Source: Paraphoma chrysanthemicola (taxonomy: Eukaryota; Ascomycota; Dothideomycetes; Pleosporales; Phaeosphaeriaceae). Taken from it: 64,000 nucleotides of DNA. The notes under the pieces are model-generated. The model ran no database searches. It worked only from the letters and a program-made list of their open reading frames with translations, and had not been told where the DNA came from. The stretch covers positions 1,736,001 to 1,800,000 of the forward strand of contig JAGMWG010000004.1 in assembly GCA_020744225.1 (NCBI GenBank). The letters are read 5' to 3'. A program made the position numbers and the translations under genes. This document shows, piece by piece, positions 1-11,999 of this stretch (its first letter is position 1; every line of letters begins with the position of its first letter).

Positions 1-142
1 CCAGTAGAATCTCGTGGACGTGGTAGGGCAGTGTGCTCAAGCCAAGCTTTTCAGCCAAAGGCTTGCTGAGCTGGACGAGCAGAGATGGTGGGGGGATTGG
101 ATCCCTCATGTTGGGCCTTAGTATTCGATCAACTATAGCCAT
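1..142 (-). CDS. TLC-domain membrane protein, N-terminal fragment
   Basis: Only the first 47 codons lie in the window; the gene runs off the left edge. Seen: an ATG at 142-140 in a strong initiation context (A at -3, G at +4) opens a stop-free frame to the edge, reading MAIVDRILRPNMRDPIPP..., then LSTLPYHVHEILL. From memory of the family, fungal TLC-domain (TRAM/LAG1/CLN8-like) proteins start with a short soluble leader followed by a 'TLP-HxHE' motif just before the first transmembrane helix, and this fragment fits. That assignment is inference; the TLC domain itself is outside the window. It is divergent from the Cus2-like gene, 892 bp apart. Confidence is higher that this is coding than in its family. 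Confidence 0.5.
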   Translation of the reverse strand, partial: MAIVDRILRPNMRDPIPPPSLLVQLSKPLAEKLGLSTLPYHVHEILL

Positions 143-1034
143 AGTTTTAGCTGTGAATGCAGAACTAGGGAAGGGGAAGCTCACCCTTTATGCATTCGTC
201 CTCATGTTGTTTCTCTACACGACGGCCCCGTTTGTAAGCGGGGATGTTTCCTCATGTGTCGGAGGTGCAGCGTCTTCTGACAGTCAGTGCTTCGGGAGAG
301 AACGATGCCGCTGCGCGTGTGATCCCTAGGTTTACCTGCGGGGCTGGCGATCGGCAGGCTTGTTCCTGCCAAGCATGTCGGGCAGATGCCGGAAGCTTGC
401 ATCATTTCAGCTTTACTCCAACAACACACCACAACGGCACATCTACCATCGCTCACTGCCCCCAAAGGCATCTTCATATCCTGCTACATCTCGCCTAGCG
501 CTGTGTAGGTCCTATCCACGCCCTCGAAATGGCGTCACTGGAGGGCTGGCCCTTCGAGAGAAGACTAACGACCGATGTCTCCGCAGCGGTCTCGAGAAGC
601 GCCCTTGAGACCAACACTCGAAGACGTCTGGTGGTCACCCACCACTGTCAAGCCTTGCTTTCTGCTGCCGCACCGGGGTCGGAATAACTTCGTCGCCGCG
701 ACGCGTCCCCGCGCGTGAACCCCACAAATACACCGCCTGACTTTTCTGCCGCCTGCGCAACCGAAGCTCCAACTTTTGGCCGCGACAACAACAACTCACA
801 GCAAAACCCTCGCGCACTCGAGCAATCTTGTTGCTTTCTTGGAGCAACCAATACACTTGTCACACTCCTCCCGATCTGCTTTCAGCACCGACGCTCTGCA
901 TAGCAGTTTCACAGCCTCACACTCTGTGCTGTGGTTTTGCGCACGATAACAGCAGACCTTTCAATAGTTGCTCTTGAACAGCCAATCCAGCCACCCGTAA
1001 TCTGCAGACCGCATTCCGCCACTTCGCCATCACC
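143..1034. promoter_or_regulatory. Divergent intergenic region between TLC-type gene and Cus2-like gene
   Basis: 892 bp between two start codons pointing away from each other, so both promoters should be here. One perfect MCB-type ACGCGT lies at 701-706 in a GC-rich patch. Several ORFs of 60-98 codons exist on both strands but none has recognisable protein character or convincing splice structure. Confidence 0.4.
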
Positions 1035-2087
1035 ATGTCTGCTCACGCCAACGCATTCATGACCGACGATGAGGTTATTGACCACCTCACCGATGGTTAT
1101 GGCGCTGCTGATGCATCGCCTGTCGTGCAAGTCGCTGACCAAGCTAGCAAGAAGCGCAAGAAGCCGGAAGAGGAGCCCGTAAGTACCCCTATCCTGCACT
1201 CATTCTCCAGGCACTGACACACTTCGCAGGCTGGCAAGAAAGCTGCCAAGGTCCAAGAGAACCGCGCGATCTACGTCACAAATCTTCCCCGCGATACCAA
1301 CGAAGTCGAGATCAACGAGGTGTTCTCAAAATACGGTATCATTGACCAGGGTGCCGACGGCAATAAGCGGATCAAAATGTATACCGACGATGAGGGAGAA
1401 TTCAACGGCGAAGCTCTCATCGTCTACTTCAAGAAGGACTCGATTAAGCTTGCCATCGAACTGCTTGATGACTACTTCTTCCGGATCGAGGAGCAGAACA
1501 AGGGCACCATTCGTGTCAAAGAAGCTGACTTCTCATACAAGCGCAACAAAGATTCTGAGCAGATCGTGTCCAAGATGACGCGCAAAGACAAGAAGGCTTC
1601 TGAGCGCAATCGCGCCGACTTGAACCGGTATGTTTCTCTACTGCTGCATCCCACAACATACTAATGGTTCATCAGTAAGCTCGCAGAGTGGTCCGACAAC
1701 GAGGAGGAAGTTGCAGAAGTCTACGCTCCCAAGAAGAACAAGTGGGCAAAGGTCTGCATCGTCAAGAAGGCCTTCACCCCAGAAGAGCTAGACGAGGACC
1801 TAGATGCCTACGGCGATATCAAGGAGGATCTCGAGGATGGTGCCAAGGAGTGTGGCGACTTCACCAAGGTCACCTTGTTTGACAAGGAACCCGAAGGCGT
1901 CGCCACGATCCGGTTCCGCGAGTTCGAGAGCGCCGAGATGTTCCGCGAGAAGAACAACGGACGTTTCTATGCGGGACGCCGGCTCGAGGTCACCATCGCC
2001 GAGGACAAGCCCAAGTTCCGCAAGAGCAAGCGTGGCGAGGTCGACAGCTCGGACGAGGAGCGTCTGGAGAGGGTTGCGAATGCTTAA
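1035..2087 (+). CDS. CUS2: Splicing factor Cus2/Tat-SF1-like (two RRMs)
   Basis: Three exons: 1035-1178, 1230-1627 and 1676-2087, giving 317 aa. Introns are 51 and 48 bp, GT-AG; the second has an ACTAAT branch site. The acidic/lysine-rich N-terminus (KKRKKPEEEP) precedes RRM1 (about residues 57-135; RNP-like AIYVTNLP, then GEALIVYF). A second, C-terminal RRM of the UHM type has VATIRFREFESAEMF and GRFYAGRRLEVTIAED. Family knowledge: Cus2/Tat-SF1 binds U2 snRNP protein SF3b1/Hsh155 through its UHM and helps U2 snRNA refolding and branch-site selection in the nucleus. Length is close to the yeast Cus2 class and much shorter than human Tat-SF1. The acidic C-terminus SSDEERLE resembles a CK2 site (inference). 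Confidence 0.85.
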
Positions 2088-2502
2088 AGCTTCCTGAGTG
2101 ATGTCAGATGAGGGTTAGACGGAGATGTGTCCGTCTGGAAGACGATGAGAGAATGAACATGGTAGTCTGGATAGAGACGATACCCACTTTGTACTAGGTA
2201 CAATTGAACCAGCCCGATGGGCTTCGATGTCTGTTTGTGGCATCTTCGACGACCTTTTGTCACCTCCTATATATCCTCCATGCTCTGTGTGATTGCATCA
2301 TGGTGAGTGACGGGCTGCGAGGTCCTTTAAGCAACCCTAAAGCTGTTTTCACTGACCACGAAACTCGATGTGAGGATAGACAGGCACCAGGATCAGAATA
2401 TACTATATGCACGCTAAATAACGAACGGCTCTGTAAATGCAACAAATCCCACCGCACTTCAGACGAGCCCAATCTCCACAGGCCCAGGGTATCAATCCGC
2501 CA
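2088..2502. other. Convergent 3' intergenic region
   Basis: 415 bp between the stop codons of the convergent Cus2-like and endopolyphosphatase genes. It should hold both 3' UTRs. I see no further gene or repeat. Confidence 0.5.
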
Positions 2503-4968
2503 TCACAACTCCATGACCTCTTGCGCCGCCGCCGTCTCCTCCGCGTCCTCGCTCGCGCCAAATAGCTGCTTAATGTCCTTTGGATTCATCGTCCCGACGA
2601 AAGCGCGCTTGACGAATGTATACCACTCCCTTGACGCCTTGTGATGCTTCTTCTTCTTCTTATGCTTCTTGCCGTGTTTGCCTTTCTTCGAGACTTCGAA
2701 CTCATCATCATCGGCCTCGTTATCTTCATCTTCATATACTTCCTCCTCGGATTCTTCTTCGTCTTCGTCTTCCATCTCTACATCTTCTTGCTCCTCCTCC
2801 TCCTCTTCTTCTTCTTCAGCTACAACACTACTCCTCCCCGCCCTCCCAATCTTGCGCGCATACTCGACCCACCTCCTAACCGTCAAATCCGCAAACCCCT
2901 TATCCTTTCTTGTATCATACTCGACCTCGAAGACAAACTCCTTGGGATGCGGTTCTGGCCGTGGTTGTTTGCCCTGGTGTTTGCCGTGCTTGCCTTCTTT
3001 CCAGCCCTTGTTTTCAATCACGCCGGTGGACGTGACGTTTAGGCCGAAAATTGCGTGCGGGGAGTTTTGGTTGTGTGTAGTGGTGACAGGTGAGGAGGGT
3101 GGCGGGATGGCGGATTCGACAAAGTCGTTGTTGATGTTTGTGAGGTTGGCAAAGTATTGCGTGTAGCGCGTCCAGGTGAGTGTTTGGGGCGAGTATGCAG
3201 GGCCCGGAGGGGAGGATTTGGAGGGGCCGGCTGGGACTTTGAATTTGTATTTGCGTGGGCCCTTTTTGTTGTGCTTCTTGTGCTTCTTCTTCCTGGTGAT
3301 TTGAGTTTCGATAGTCTGGAGGTATTCGGCGTCGTCGTCGAGGTCTTCGGTGTTGATGGGCTGCTGGGCGGAGAATGCGCCCTCCGGGCTTGACAGGTCA
3401 GAGCTTGCCGAGACGAAAAGATTCTCAAGGCCGGTGATGTTGTACTCGATGATGCGAAGCGTTGGATAATAGTTTGGCACGACGCTCGGCGATACATGGG
3501 TAACGCTGTATCGCTCGGCAAATTTGCCTCCAATCTTTTCCAGGTATTTCTTCTTCTCGCTCTTGTCGGCCTTGCCCTTCTTTGAAGTCTTCATCCTGGA
3601 CACTAGCCATCTCCAGACAGAAAGGGCGTGGTCATCATCCACCTCTGCTAATGAGCGCGATTTCTTGTTCGACTTTGTCGGTGGCACTGGTAGCTGCGCC
3701 CATGATTGTCTGAGATCCAAGAGATAGTCCGATGCTGAAGCGACCGTAACCTCGCCATCCTCGTATAGCCCAATGCTACCCTCCTCTTCGACATGGCTTG
3801 AAGAAGCACCGCTCGCCATTCTCCCCTTCTCTGCATCTTTGCTAATCTGTTCAAAGTCTTGCAACATGAAGTGGTCGATGTTCATGTGGCCGTAGAGATT
3901 TCCCACAATCACATCCCTGAACTGTCGTTGCCAAAGCGTGTATTTTTGCCAGCATGTCTCGTCCCAGCTCTCCTTGCTGTCGACTCGCGCAGGAGGAACG
4001 TGGCCCATGAGAATCGCCTTCATGCCGCGGTCGCGTAGGATCTGGAGCTGGATGCGCAGCCATTCCATGTGTTCGAAGCCTGGTTCGTGCTTGTTTGCGC
4101 AGCCATCGACGCCGGAATTGGAGGAGAAGAAGTAGCTATTTTGGTGTCAGCACTCGAGTTGTGCGGTGCAACTCACGCCAACTCACATAGTGTTCAAGCT
4201 GATGACTGCCAGCCTGCTCGGTATGACCTCGACACTGAACCATCCGCCCTGCTGAAACTGATGCCTCTGGGCCTCAGGGATGAAGCTCCGCCATATATCG
4301 AGGTATTTCATTGTCCAGCGGTTCGGCCCCGGCTCGAAGATGTTGTGCGGCATGATGTCGTTATTGCCAAATGTCGGCACGACAGGGACGGCCCACTCGT
4401 CCACGCGGCCGTGCTTGTCCTCGTCCTGCCCAAAGACCTCTGCGAACTTGGCGACCATAAATTCATTCTGTTGTATGATCTGCTTTTGGGTACGCGGGAG
4501 CGCCTCGTCGTTGTCGTGTCGCGCCGAGTCGCCCGTCCATATGACAAAGTCGATGTCATTCTTGATATTGTCGCTTATCCACTGGAAGGTCTGGTTGATG
4601 AGCGCGTACGGCGAGTCGCAGCCTGACGTCTCTGCGCCGTATATGCCCGCGGGCCCGCGCTGGCGATGACATGCTGCCTCTTCTGCGGTGCTCGCGTATG
4701 TCTTGTAGAAGGGGTCTGGGTGGAAGTCTGCGCATTTCTTCGGTTAGACGTCGGCGTGTGCAGAGGCCCAGGATCCCAGCTTACCCGTGATATGCAGAAA
4801 CTTGCCAGTCAACCGCCGTCCCTTTGATAAGGCACTGCTGCCACCAATTGCGCCAGACACGCGGTTGGGTGCTGCCCCAGATGCGCTAGGCGGGGCAGCA
4901 TGTGAAGTTGCCCAAAACAGCAGCCCGCATAGAAGCGCGTCTCGTCGCATGACGGAGCGAGCTAACAA
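2503..4968 (-). CDS. PPN1: Vacuolar endopolyphosphatase
   Basis: Exons on the minus strand: 4968-4785, 4727-4187 and 4135-2503, about 785 aa; introns of 57 and 51 bp. A hydrophobic N-terminal segment (residues about 10-24) looks like a signal anchor. Metallophosphoesterase motifs appear in order: ITDFHPD at the first splice junction (D62), WTGDSARHD (GD 127-128), TFGNNDIMPHN (182-188), LMGHVPP (about 285-290) and GNLYGHMNIDHF. These are the metal-binding blocks of the Ppn1 family, which cleaves internal bonds of polyphosphate in the vacuole lumen. The C-terminal half is variable, with lysine/histidine-rich and poly-glutamate runs that are usual in fungal Ppn1. Both splice junctions restore conserved family motifs, supporting the model. 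A second Met at residue 7 is an alternative start. Confidence 0.9.
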
Positions 4969-5936
4969 GTAGCGAGGCAGACAAGCAAAACTGAGTGTCG
5001 AGGTCGTGAAGGCTCAAGAATAACGCTCACGTCTGTGGGATTTGCGCGTCTGTAAGTATGTCTGGTCTGGCACGCTTCGGCACCGTGATGGCGTCGGTCC
5101 AGCAAAGCCATGCGCAAGCAGAAAGACCAGTTGGAGCAACGTGCGCCTCGACCCCCTTGTCATTGGACGTCACTCAACGTTGCCTTGCTCTCACGCTAGC
5201 AGAACATGGGGTCGATCCTCCCGAGCATCACGCCCGCACGCCTCGTGGGTCAATTAGCATGTGGAGATAACCCGCTCGTGTGACTCCACTACAGGTAGTC
5301 TTAAGCATGGACAGCAGGAACAGCGGAGGCTATGCTGTGCGAGACAGGACGGCATTCGAGGGCACATCGCCCATGCTGATGCCTCGAACCCGAACGCATG
5401 GGGACCGTCAAGAGCTCGTGTGACCATGCCCGCTCCCACAGAAGAGCTCACAAGTGTGTCAAAAATCGCGCATGCACCGCCTCGTCATTCATCGTGGGAA
5501 CATTCGAATTGTTCTGCATCTACCTTGTCATTGCAGCGCACGACGCTGAGTCTACCTGCAGATACACAGCTACGAATACCTAGTGACTCGTTGCGCACTG
5601 GTCGTCTACTCCCTTGTGGAAACAATATCAATTGGAACATGGCCCACCTCATACAGGCCTGTTCAAAATCGCCACATTTTTGTGCCGTGGCAAGCGCCGT
5701 CCGTGCATATTGAATAACACCAGCTCAAACGCATCTTAGCAAGAGTGCGCTGTATGCAAAGAAGAAAACCATGAAAAGCAGACCCTGCTCGGGACTATCC
5801 ATGTCATGGTAGTCCAACCGAGGCCCCAACACCAACGCTATGCTTCAGAAAAAGTCCCTGTATGCCGCCGTAAATCGAAAGACGCCTGTATGTTGCGGTA
5901 GTATATCATGTAAAACTGCTTGTGCACTGCTCAAGC
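4969..5936. other. Intergenic region upstream of PPN1, downstream of CHD1
   Basis: 968 bp carrying the PPN1 promoter and the CHD1 3' UTR. A 150-codon plus-strand ORF at 5261-5713 has no recognisable domains and looks random in composition; I do not call it. Confidence 0.4.
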
Positions 5937-8900
5937 CTAAGCTCCGTTCGCCTGTTGACTGGCCTCTCCATTGGCCTTTCCGTTGGCCTGTCCGTCGGGC
6001 TTTCCATTAGAAGGCTGCGCACTCGAAGCTTGCTTGCCATTCATCTCGGTTTGCAGCATCTTCTGGTACATGCCCTTGATCGCCGGGACTGTGACACTCT
6101 GACGTGGCCAGTAGTTGTTAACCGTGTATGACCTGAACTTGTTAGGCTGAATTCACTGTCGAGGAACATGTCCGTGACTTACCAGAGGCGCTCCTCCAGT
6201 TCTTCGTTGTCACGAGTCTCTGCGCGAATGAAGTTTCCAATTGCAATTAGCTCGACCTTGAGCACCTTCACCATAGCCTCTTTTTGTGGGTAATTCTTCG
6301 GTGTCGCCTTCTTGAGGCGGCTGAGATTATCTCGCACTGGACGCAACTTGCGCTCAATAAAGTCATCCGGCTTCTTTTCTTTGGCAGCCTTAGGAGTAGT
6401 GTCGACAGTGCGGCTTTGGTTCTGGCTTTGGCTCTGTGATCTTGGTCGTTCTTCCGAAGGACGCGGTCTCTCCTCCTTAGGCCGAGGCCGATCCTCCTTG
6501 GGACGTGGCCTGTCCATGTCTCCACTGATCTTGCGCCGGATCTCTGGCGTCCCGTTGCGCTCCGAGTGCTGCGGTCGGCGGTCAACACCGCTTTTGTCGT
6601 GGCGATGTTCTTTGCGATGGCCATCAGAAGGCCGATATTGATCGCTATGCCTGGATCGATCGTGACCGCTCTTGTCGTACTGTCGGCTGTCGGGACGGTT
6701 CTCGGAGTGCCTACTCTCGCTATTGCTATGTGTCCGGTGGATCGGCCGGTCTGTTTCGCGAGAAGCAACCTTGCGCACTGGACCAGATGGCGCAGGGCTG
6801 GCAGACACACTAGCAGCTTTGTCTTGCCGCCGTGCCATACTGAGGTGATGCTTCTTGTTATTGCGGTGATGATTCTCCATGAGGCGTTTCGCGTTAGGAT
6901 CCACGCCGGCCTTGTCCTTCAGGACAGTCAACAAATAGTTTGCCCTTCGAACCAAGTGCACAGCGCCAGGGGACTTGGCATTCTTCTCCTCTCCCTTATT
7001 GCGTTCTTCTTTCTTGTCGACACGATGCTCTTCCAGGTAGAACTTGTCGGTCAGGCCGAGATCTTGGTCATCTCGAATCTGCACCCAGGCGCCATATCCG
7101 TGGCGTGCAATGCCGATACAAAGCATACCATCTTCACGAGCCCCCCACGGACACGAGTAGCTTGCAGGCTTGATGGCGTCTGCGATTCGGAAGCTGCGCC
7201 AGTCGCTGGCGTTGTCAATAGCCTCCTTCAAAATGCGCATCTCAATTGGGCGGTCAATGATAGTCTCAGCGTTGAGCTTCTTGACTTGACCAAAGTCAAA
7301 GAGAACAGCCTTCTTGTCCTTCTTCGTGATCTGGCGGTTGGCTTCGGCCTCCAAATTCTTCAGGCGCGTCTGTTCCTGCTTCACAAGGTCCTGGCTCTTG
7401 GTAATGACCTCGTTAAGAGTGGCCTTCACAACTTCGAAGTCGCGTCCGACAAGTTTGGCTGCACGAAGCATCTCATCGCCGCGCTCCTCAATTGAGCCGT
7501 ATCGTTCAAAGGCGCGCACAAGGTTACGAGTCTCCTTCGTGTTGAGCGGACGCTTCGGATCGCGTTTCACATTGTCATCCTCAGATGGCTCGTCATCATC
7601 GACTTCGATGTCGCGAGAGGCCTCCATTGCTCGCTTCTTCGCAGCGCGTTGCTCACGGGCGCTTGCTGCTGCCGCTTTGCGTTTGCGGGGAGCGCTCTCC
7701 TCAAGAAGTTTCTGCGTCTCTTCCTCTTCTTTGCGCTGTAGGATCTCGGCCTTTACAACCTCAAGCTCCTCCTTTGGAATAATATCGTCCCATTCAAGGT
7801 CAATTTTAACATCGGTGTACTCAAAGTTCTTGAGAAACTCGGCACCACCATCGGAAGTCAGACCAGCAGCTTGTTCGGTCTTGTGCTCCTCAGCATTCTC
7901 AAGCACGGCGTCAATGTCTAGCTCCTCGAGCTTCTTTTGATTGCCAGATTGCTCGAACATCTTTTGTCCGCGACGTTTTAGGATGTTGTTGATATCGTCT
8001 GCGGAAGTGGGCTCCGCGGCAACACGGGTCATCTTGTCGTTCAACTCTTTCTGCTGGCGGTCGGTCACACCACGCTGAATCGTGATGAATTCCAGCATAC
8101 GCTTGTTACGAGCGCGCTCGAGAATCTCTTCTTCGATGGTGTCCTTGGAGACAAGACGGTACACGCTGACAGGTTTTTGTTGACCAATTCGATGGGCTCT
8201 TGCCATAGCCTGCAAGTCAGCTTGAGGATTCCAGTCCGAGTCGAAAAGAACAACTGTATCTGCGGTCATCAGGTTGATACCGAGACCACCAGCACGCGTT
8301 GAAAGAAGAAAGCAGTAATCGTCGCTACCGGGGGCGTTGAAGTGATCAATAGCAATCTTTCTGTCGCTCGCAGGGACTGTACCATCAAGACGCTGATAGG
8401 TATAGTTCCGCAGCTTGAGATAATCCGTCAAGATGTCCAACATGTGCACCATCTGACTGAAGATCAAAACGCGATGGCCATCAGCCTTCAGCTTAGTGAG
8501 GAGGCGATCAAGCAGCATCATCTTTCCGCTCGTGGTGATCAAGGCCTTGAGCGTTTCATCTTTGGTCGCATTTTCCTTGATGAACTTGGCCTCGGCGTTG
8601 GGAAAGAGTAACGCGTGGTTACTGGCCTTCTTCAGCTCCATGACGATGTTCAAAAGAGACTGCTTATGCCCAGTTCCCCCCTCGTTGAGTGCTTCGTAGT
8701 TCCTGGTAAGGATATTTTTGTAGTACTCGAGCTGAATATCCGACAATTCCACACGGAGAATCTTCTCCGACTTGGGCGGCAGATCGTTCTCAACCTTCTC
8801 TTTGGTACGACGAATCATATAAGGCTGAATTGCTTCGCTGAGCTCCGCCAGCTTATGGCTTGCGTCTTCTGATGCCAGATCGACATTCTCGTCGACAGTG

Positions 8901-11099
8901 ATTTTGCCAGGCATGAGGAAGTCCATCAGAGCTGACAGTTCGCCGAGGGTATTCTGGATGGGAGTTCCGGTAATGAGGAGGCGGCTGGGGGCATTGAACT
9001 GAAGCAGCTTCTCGTAAAGCTGGGACTCGCGGTTTTTCAGTCGATGTGCCTCGTCCACGGCGAGGAATTGCCATTTGATGCTGGAGAGGAACTGCCAATC
9101 AGCAAGAACATACTCGTACGTGGTCAGTAGAACGTTGAATTTGATCTTTCTTGGGTTGCCATCGACAAGCAGCTCTTTGTCGCGGATGGTGCTCCGGGCG
9201 TCTTCTCTGCCGGTGTAGATGACATAGTTCACGTCAGGTGTCCAATTGTTAAACGTGTCCGCCCACGCGGGCATGGTCGAAAGCGGAACGACGCAGATGA
9301 AGGGCCCATCCTGTCGCCGATCATGCCGCAGCCAATTCATGAATGCGACAGTCTGTACAGTCTTGCCCAAACCCATCTCATCGGCTAGGATGACGTTTGT
9401 GCCTCTACACCAGTTGTGCGCAAGGAAATTCACTCCTTGCAACTGGAAGGATCGGAGTGTTCCGTATTTGATATAGTCGGGCTGCTCATCGAGCTTGGTG
9501 AACTTGCGACGGGTGTTGAGGCTCGATTCGCGAAGGTCTGATGAGGGTCGGTTCGAAGAGCGGTCGAGGAAGCGGTCGATTTCTGTCTGTGCTAGTCGAC
9601 TTATGAGGGAGCCAGATTCCCAGGTGCAGAACTCGTACGTTAAGCCCTTCCCTACAAATGGTTAGGTAATCCAAAAGGGGCAAGGTGATGAGGGGCACTT
9701 ACACTTGACCATGTACTCGGTCTCATCCTCGCCGGCTCGGGAGTCAATCACACGCTCGACAATGTGGAAGTCTAATTGGCTCTCCCGCTCAGCTTCTCGC
9801 GCAACCATGTGCTGCTCGAATTCTTCTGGCTCGGACTTCTTGCGGCCATGGTAGAACATGTCAGTCATGACGGGGCCCTTGAAGTAGTTGTCGAGCTTGC
9901 GCCAGCCCTTGTGAGAGGCCGCCGTCTGATAGTCTTCCCATGTGGAGTGGTAGTGAGCCTTGTCTTGCCACTTGATCTATGACAAAGGGGTCAGTGAGTG
10001 ATCCCATGAGGTGCAATGAGGATGCTTACCAGATATTCGAAGTCCTTTTTCTCAGCGTAGAATGGATCAAAATCTGCAACTGATCAGCGACGAACTTGAA
10101 TTGCATGCATCTCCCGTACCTGATTCATCCTTGGGCCGATGATCCAAGATCTTGTCGATAATGGGACCAGTGTCTTCTACAGCATTGGCCCAGTAGCTGG
10201 GCGTCATGTCATCGTCCTCCTCTTCAAAAGAGTCTTGCCCGTCTTCGTTGTAGTTTGTGACTTGAGCTCCGCGACGTGCAGAGAAGCGGACCTCGGCTTG
10301 TGATGGAGGAAGGCGGCCTTCAGCAACCATGAGCTGCCGTTGTCGCTCCTTCCGCGTGGGAATGTTCTTTTTGGCATTGACGTAGCCGTCTGATTCCGAG
10401 TCTGAATTGGCTGCGTGGTAGACTGGTGTGGGCTGATTCGAAGCTAGATGGGAGGGTCAGCACAGTGGAGATGACCAAGTGATGGATTCACAAACCTTTG
10501 CGCGAGGCTGTCCGTTGACGCTTACGGGGTTGATCGGAACCCGAATCATCATCTTCATCATCACTGTCAACCTGAATTGAGTCAGTCTTGGTCCAGTGCG
10601 TGTGCGAGAGGCTACTCACAATGCGACGACTTTGTCGGGCACGACCCTGGGTGAGTGTCAGCATGGTCCTATGTGTGGGGTGAAGGCCACGTACGCTGCG
10701 ACGCAGGCCGTATAGCTCCGGGTTCTCCTCGATGTAGTCGTCGGCTTTGCGCTTGAGTGGACGTGTCGACTCTTGCGACGAAACGCTTTGGGCGCGACTG
10801 CTGGGTGCATGCTCGGAAGGCGGTGAGTCAGAATCGTAGTCTCCGTCTGGTTCGCCCTCTGCATCCACGTCCGCAGAGGAATCGGAGTCGACCGCCATGG
10901 GCTCATCGTCATCGTCTTCGTCTCCGGGCGCGTCGATGTCGGACGAGGGGTCTGCTGCGGCGGGCTCGCGGGCGTCGGACAGATCGCTATCGCTGGGCTG
11001 GTGAGGACTTTGCGTGGGCGCCACATGCACCGCTAGAGGTGTTACATGGCCATTCGTGTACGGCATGGTGTCCCTATGGCCCGAAGGAGAGGGCATCAT
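5937..11099 (-). CDS. CHD1: Chromodomain-helicase-DNA-binding chromatin remodeller
   Basis: Eight exons: 11099-10695, 10646-10620, 10571-10496, 10443-10120, 10073-10030, 9976-9703, 9651-6183 and 6132-5937, giving 1604 aa. All introns are 46-53 bp GT-AG. Domain order: acidic/serine-rich N-terminus with RKR patches; tandem chromodomains (FEYLIKWQDKAHYHSTWE and YMVKWKGLTYEFCTWE, both restored by splicing); SNF2 ATPase from about residue 450 with ADEMGLGKT (Walker A), DEAH, TRAGGLGIN and ARAHRIGQ; SANT/SLIDE DNA-binding region (PKRPLNTKETRNLVRAFERYG); a basic, repetitive linker; and the CHD1 helical C-terminal domain (DDFIERKLRPVRDNLSRLKK). CHD1 slides and spaces nucleosomes behind RNA polymerase II in the nucleus. 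The last exon ends in an NGK/NGE-rich tail. A remote upstream start at 11546 is possible (see findings). Confidence 0.95.
6440..6511 (-). repeat. In-frame 7-residue tandem repeat in CHD1 linker
   Basis: Just over three copies of a 21-nt unit encode RPRPKED, RPRPKEE, RPRPSEE and then RPR within the basic linker between the SLIDE region and the CHD1 C-terminal domain. It is a protein-level low-complexity repeat and probably length-variable between strains (inference). Confidence 0.75.
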
Positions 11100-11999
11100 G
11101 ATGGACGCGGCTGCGAGAGATGGTCAGCACAATATTTCAATGACCTCGGGTCCGCGGTGGGTGCAAGCAGGTGCGTTGGACAGCGCGAGATTACGCGACT
11201 CGGAATGGCCCAAAAGCGAACAGCAACATTGGGAAGGCCTTGTGCAATGGAGGTCTGATGCTGGATGTCGACGATCGATGGGCGTTTGATGGACGAAGGG
11301 CGGTCGAGCGGTGGGTGCCTGGACAGGCTCGGAGCGGTTTCAGAGGCGGAAGCAGGACTCGTGGAGGCGACCCAGGCGCGGGAGACGTCTTTCCTGAGGG
11401 TAGCAGACCGGCTGGTTGATGTAGCGACGCGAGAGGGTGACGGGGGAGATGGACTTGCACGAGGCGCGGCGCCGGGGGAAAATGGCCAGTTTGTGCAAAC
11501 GGCACAGCAAAAATAGGCGTCAAGAGGGGCTTCACTTACAGTCCATGTTTGAGTACCCCCACTGCAGGCGGCGGGAAGGGTGGTCGTGGGTGGTGAGGCG
11601 TGGGTGGTGGTGAAGTTGTCGAGGTTGCTGAAGTCGGACTGGGGCTCCAAGTCCCGGGCGAGAGCGAGCAGCGAGCAGCAGAAGGCTGAAATTGCTTGGC
11701 GCAAGGCTGCACCCGCTGCCAATCAACGGCCGCGTAGATCGCTTACCTCGCGGTGAATGCTCGCAACGTCGCAAGTGGATCTTCTGCTGTTCTCACCACA
11801 GTTTTTGTGTCTTGCGCTGAAGCTGTCTTTGCGTGATAGTCCCAGTCGCCAACGTCTGTGGTGTTCGAGTTCCAACGCGCGCCGCCTGCGAAATATATAG
11901 CAGGGCCATCAAGTCCCACGGCGCACTTCGCACCTAAAATCCCCGCCGACCGTGGTTCACGACTCCTCCACCACGCCTCCGCGCTGAGCCACCGCCAGC
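11100..11999. promoter_or_regulatory. Divergent region between CHD1 and RLI1
   Basis: 900 bp between the first certain CHD1 ATG (minus) and the RLI1 ATG (plus). It contains a possible non-adjacent CHD1 first exon at 11540-11546, followed by a good GTAAGT donor and matching acceptor at 11111. An AT-rich AAATATATAG lies at 11891-11900, about 100 bp upstream of RLI1, and could act as a TATA-like element. A 208-codon minus ORF (11096-11722) is mostly low-complexity and is probably UTR or intron. Confidence 0.4.

Noticed and set aside
6566..7940. Long plus-strand ORFs of 309 and 208 codons
   Set aside because: They lie antisense within the CHD1 coding exon, whose protein is certain; their translations have no domain and mirror the codon bias of the opposite strand.
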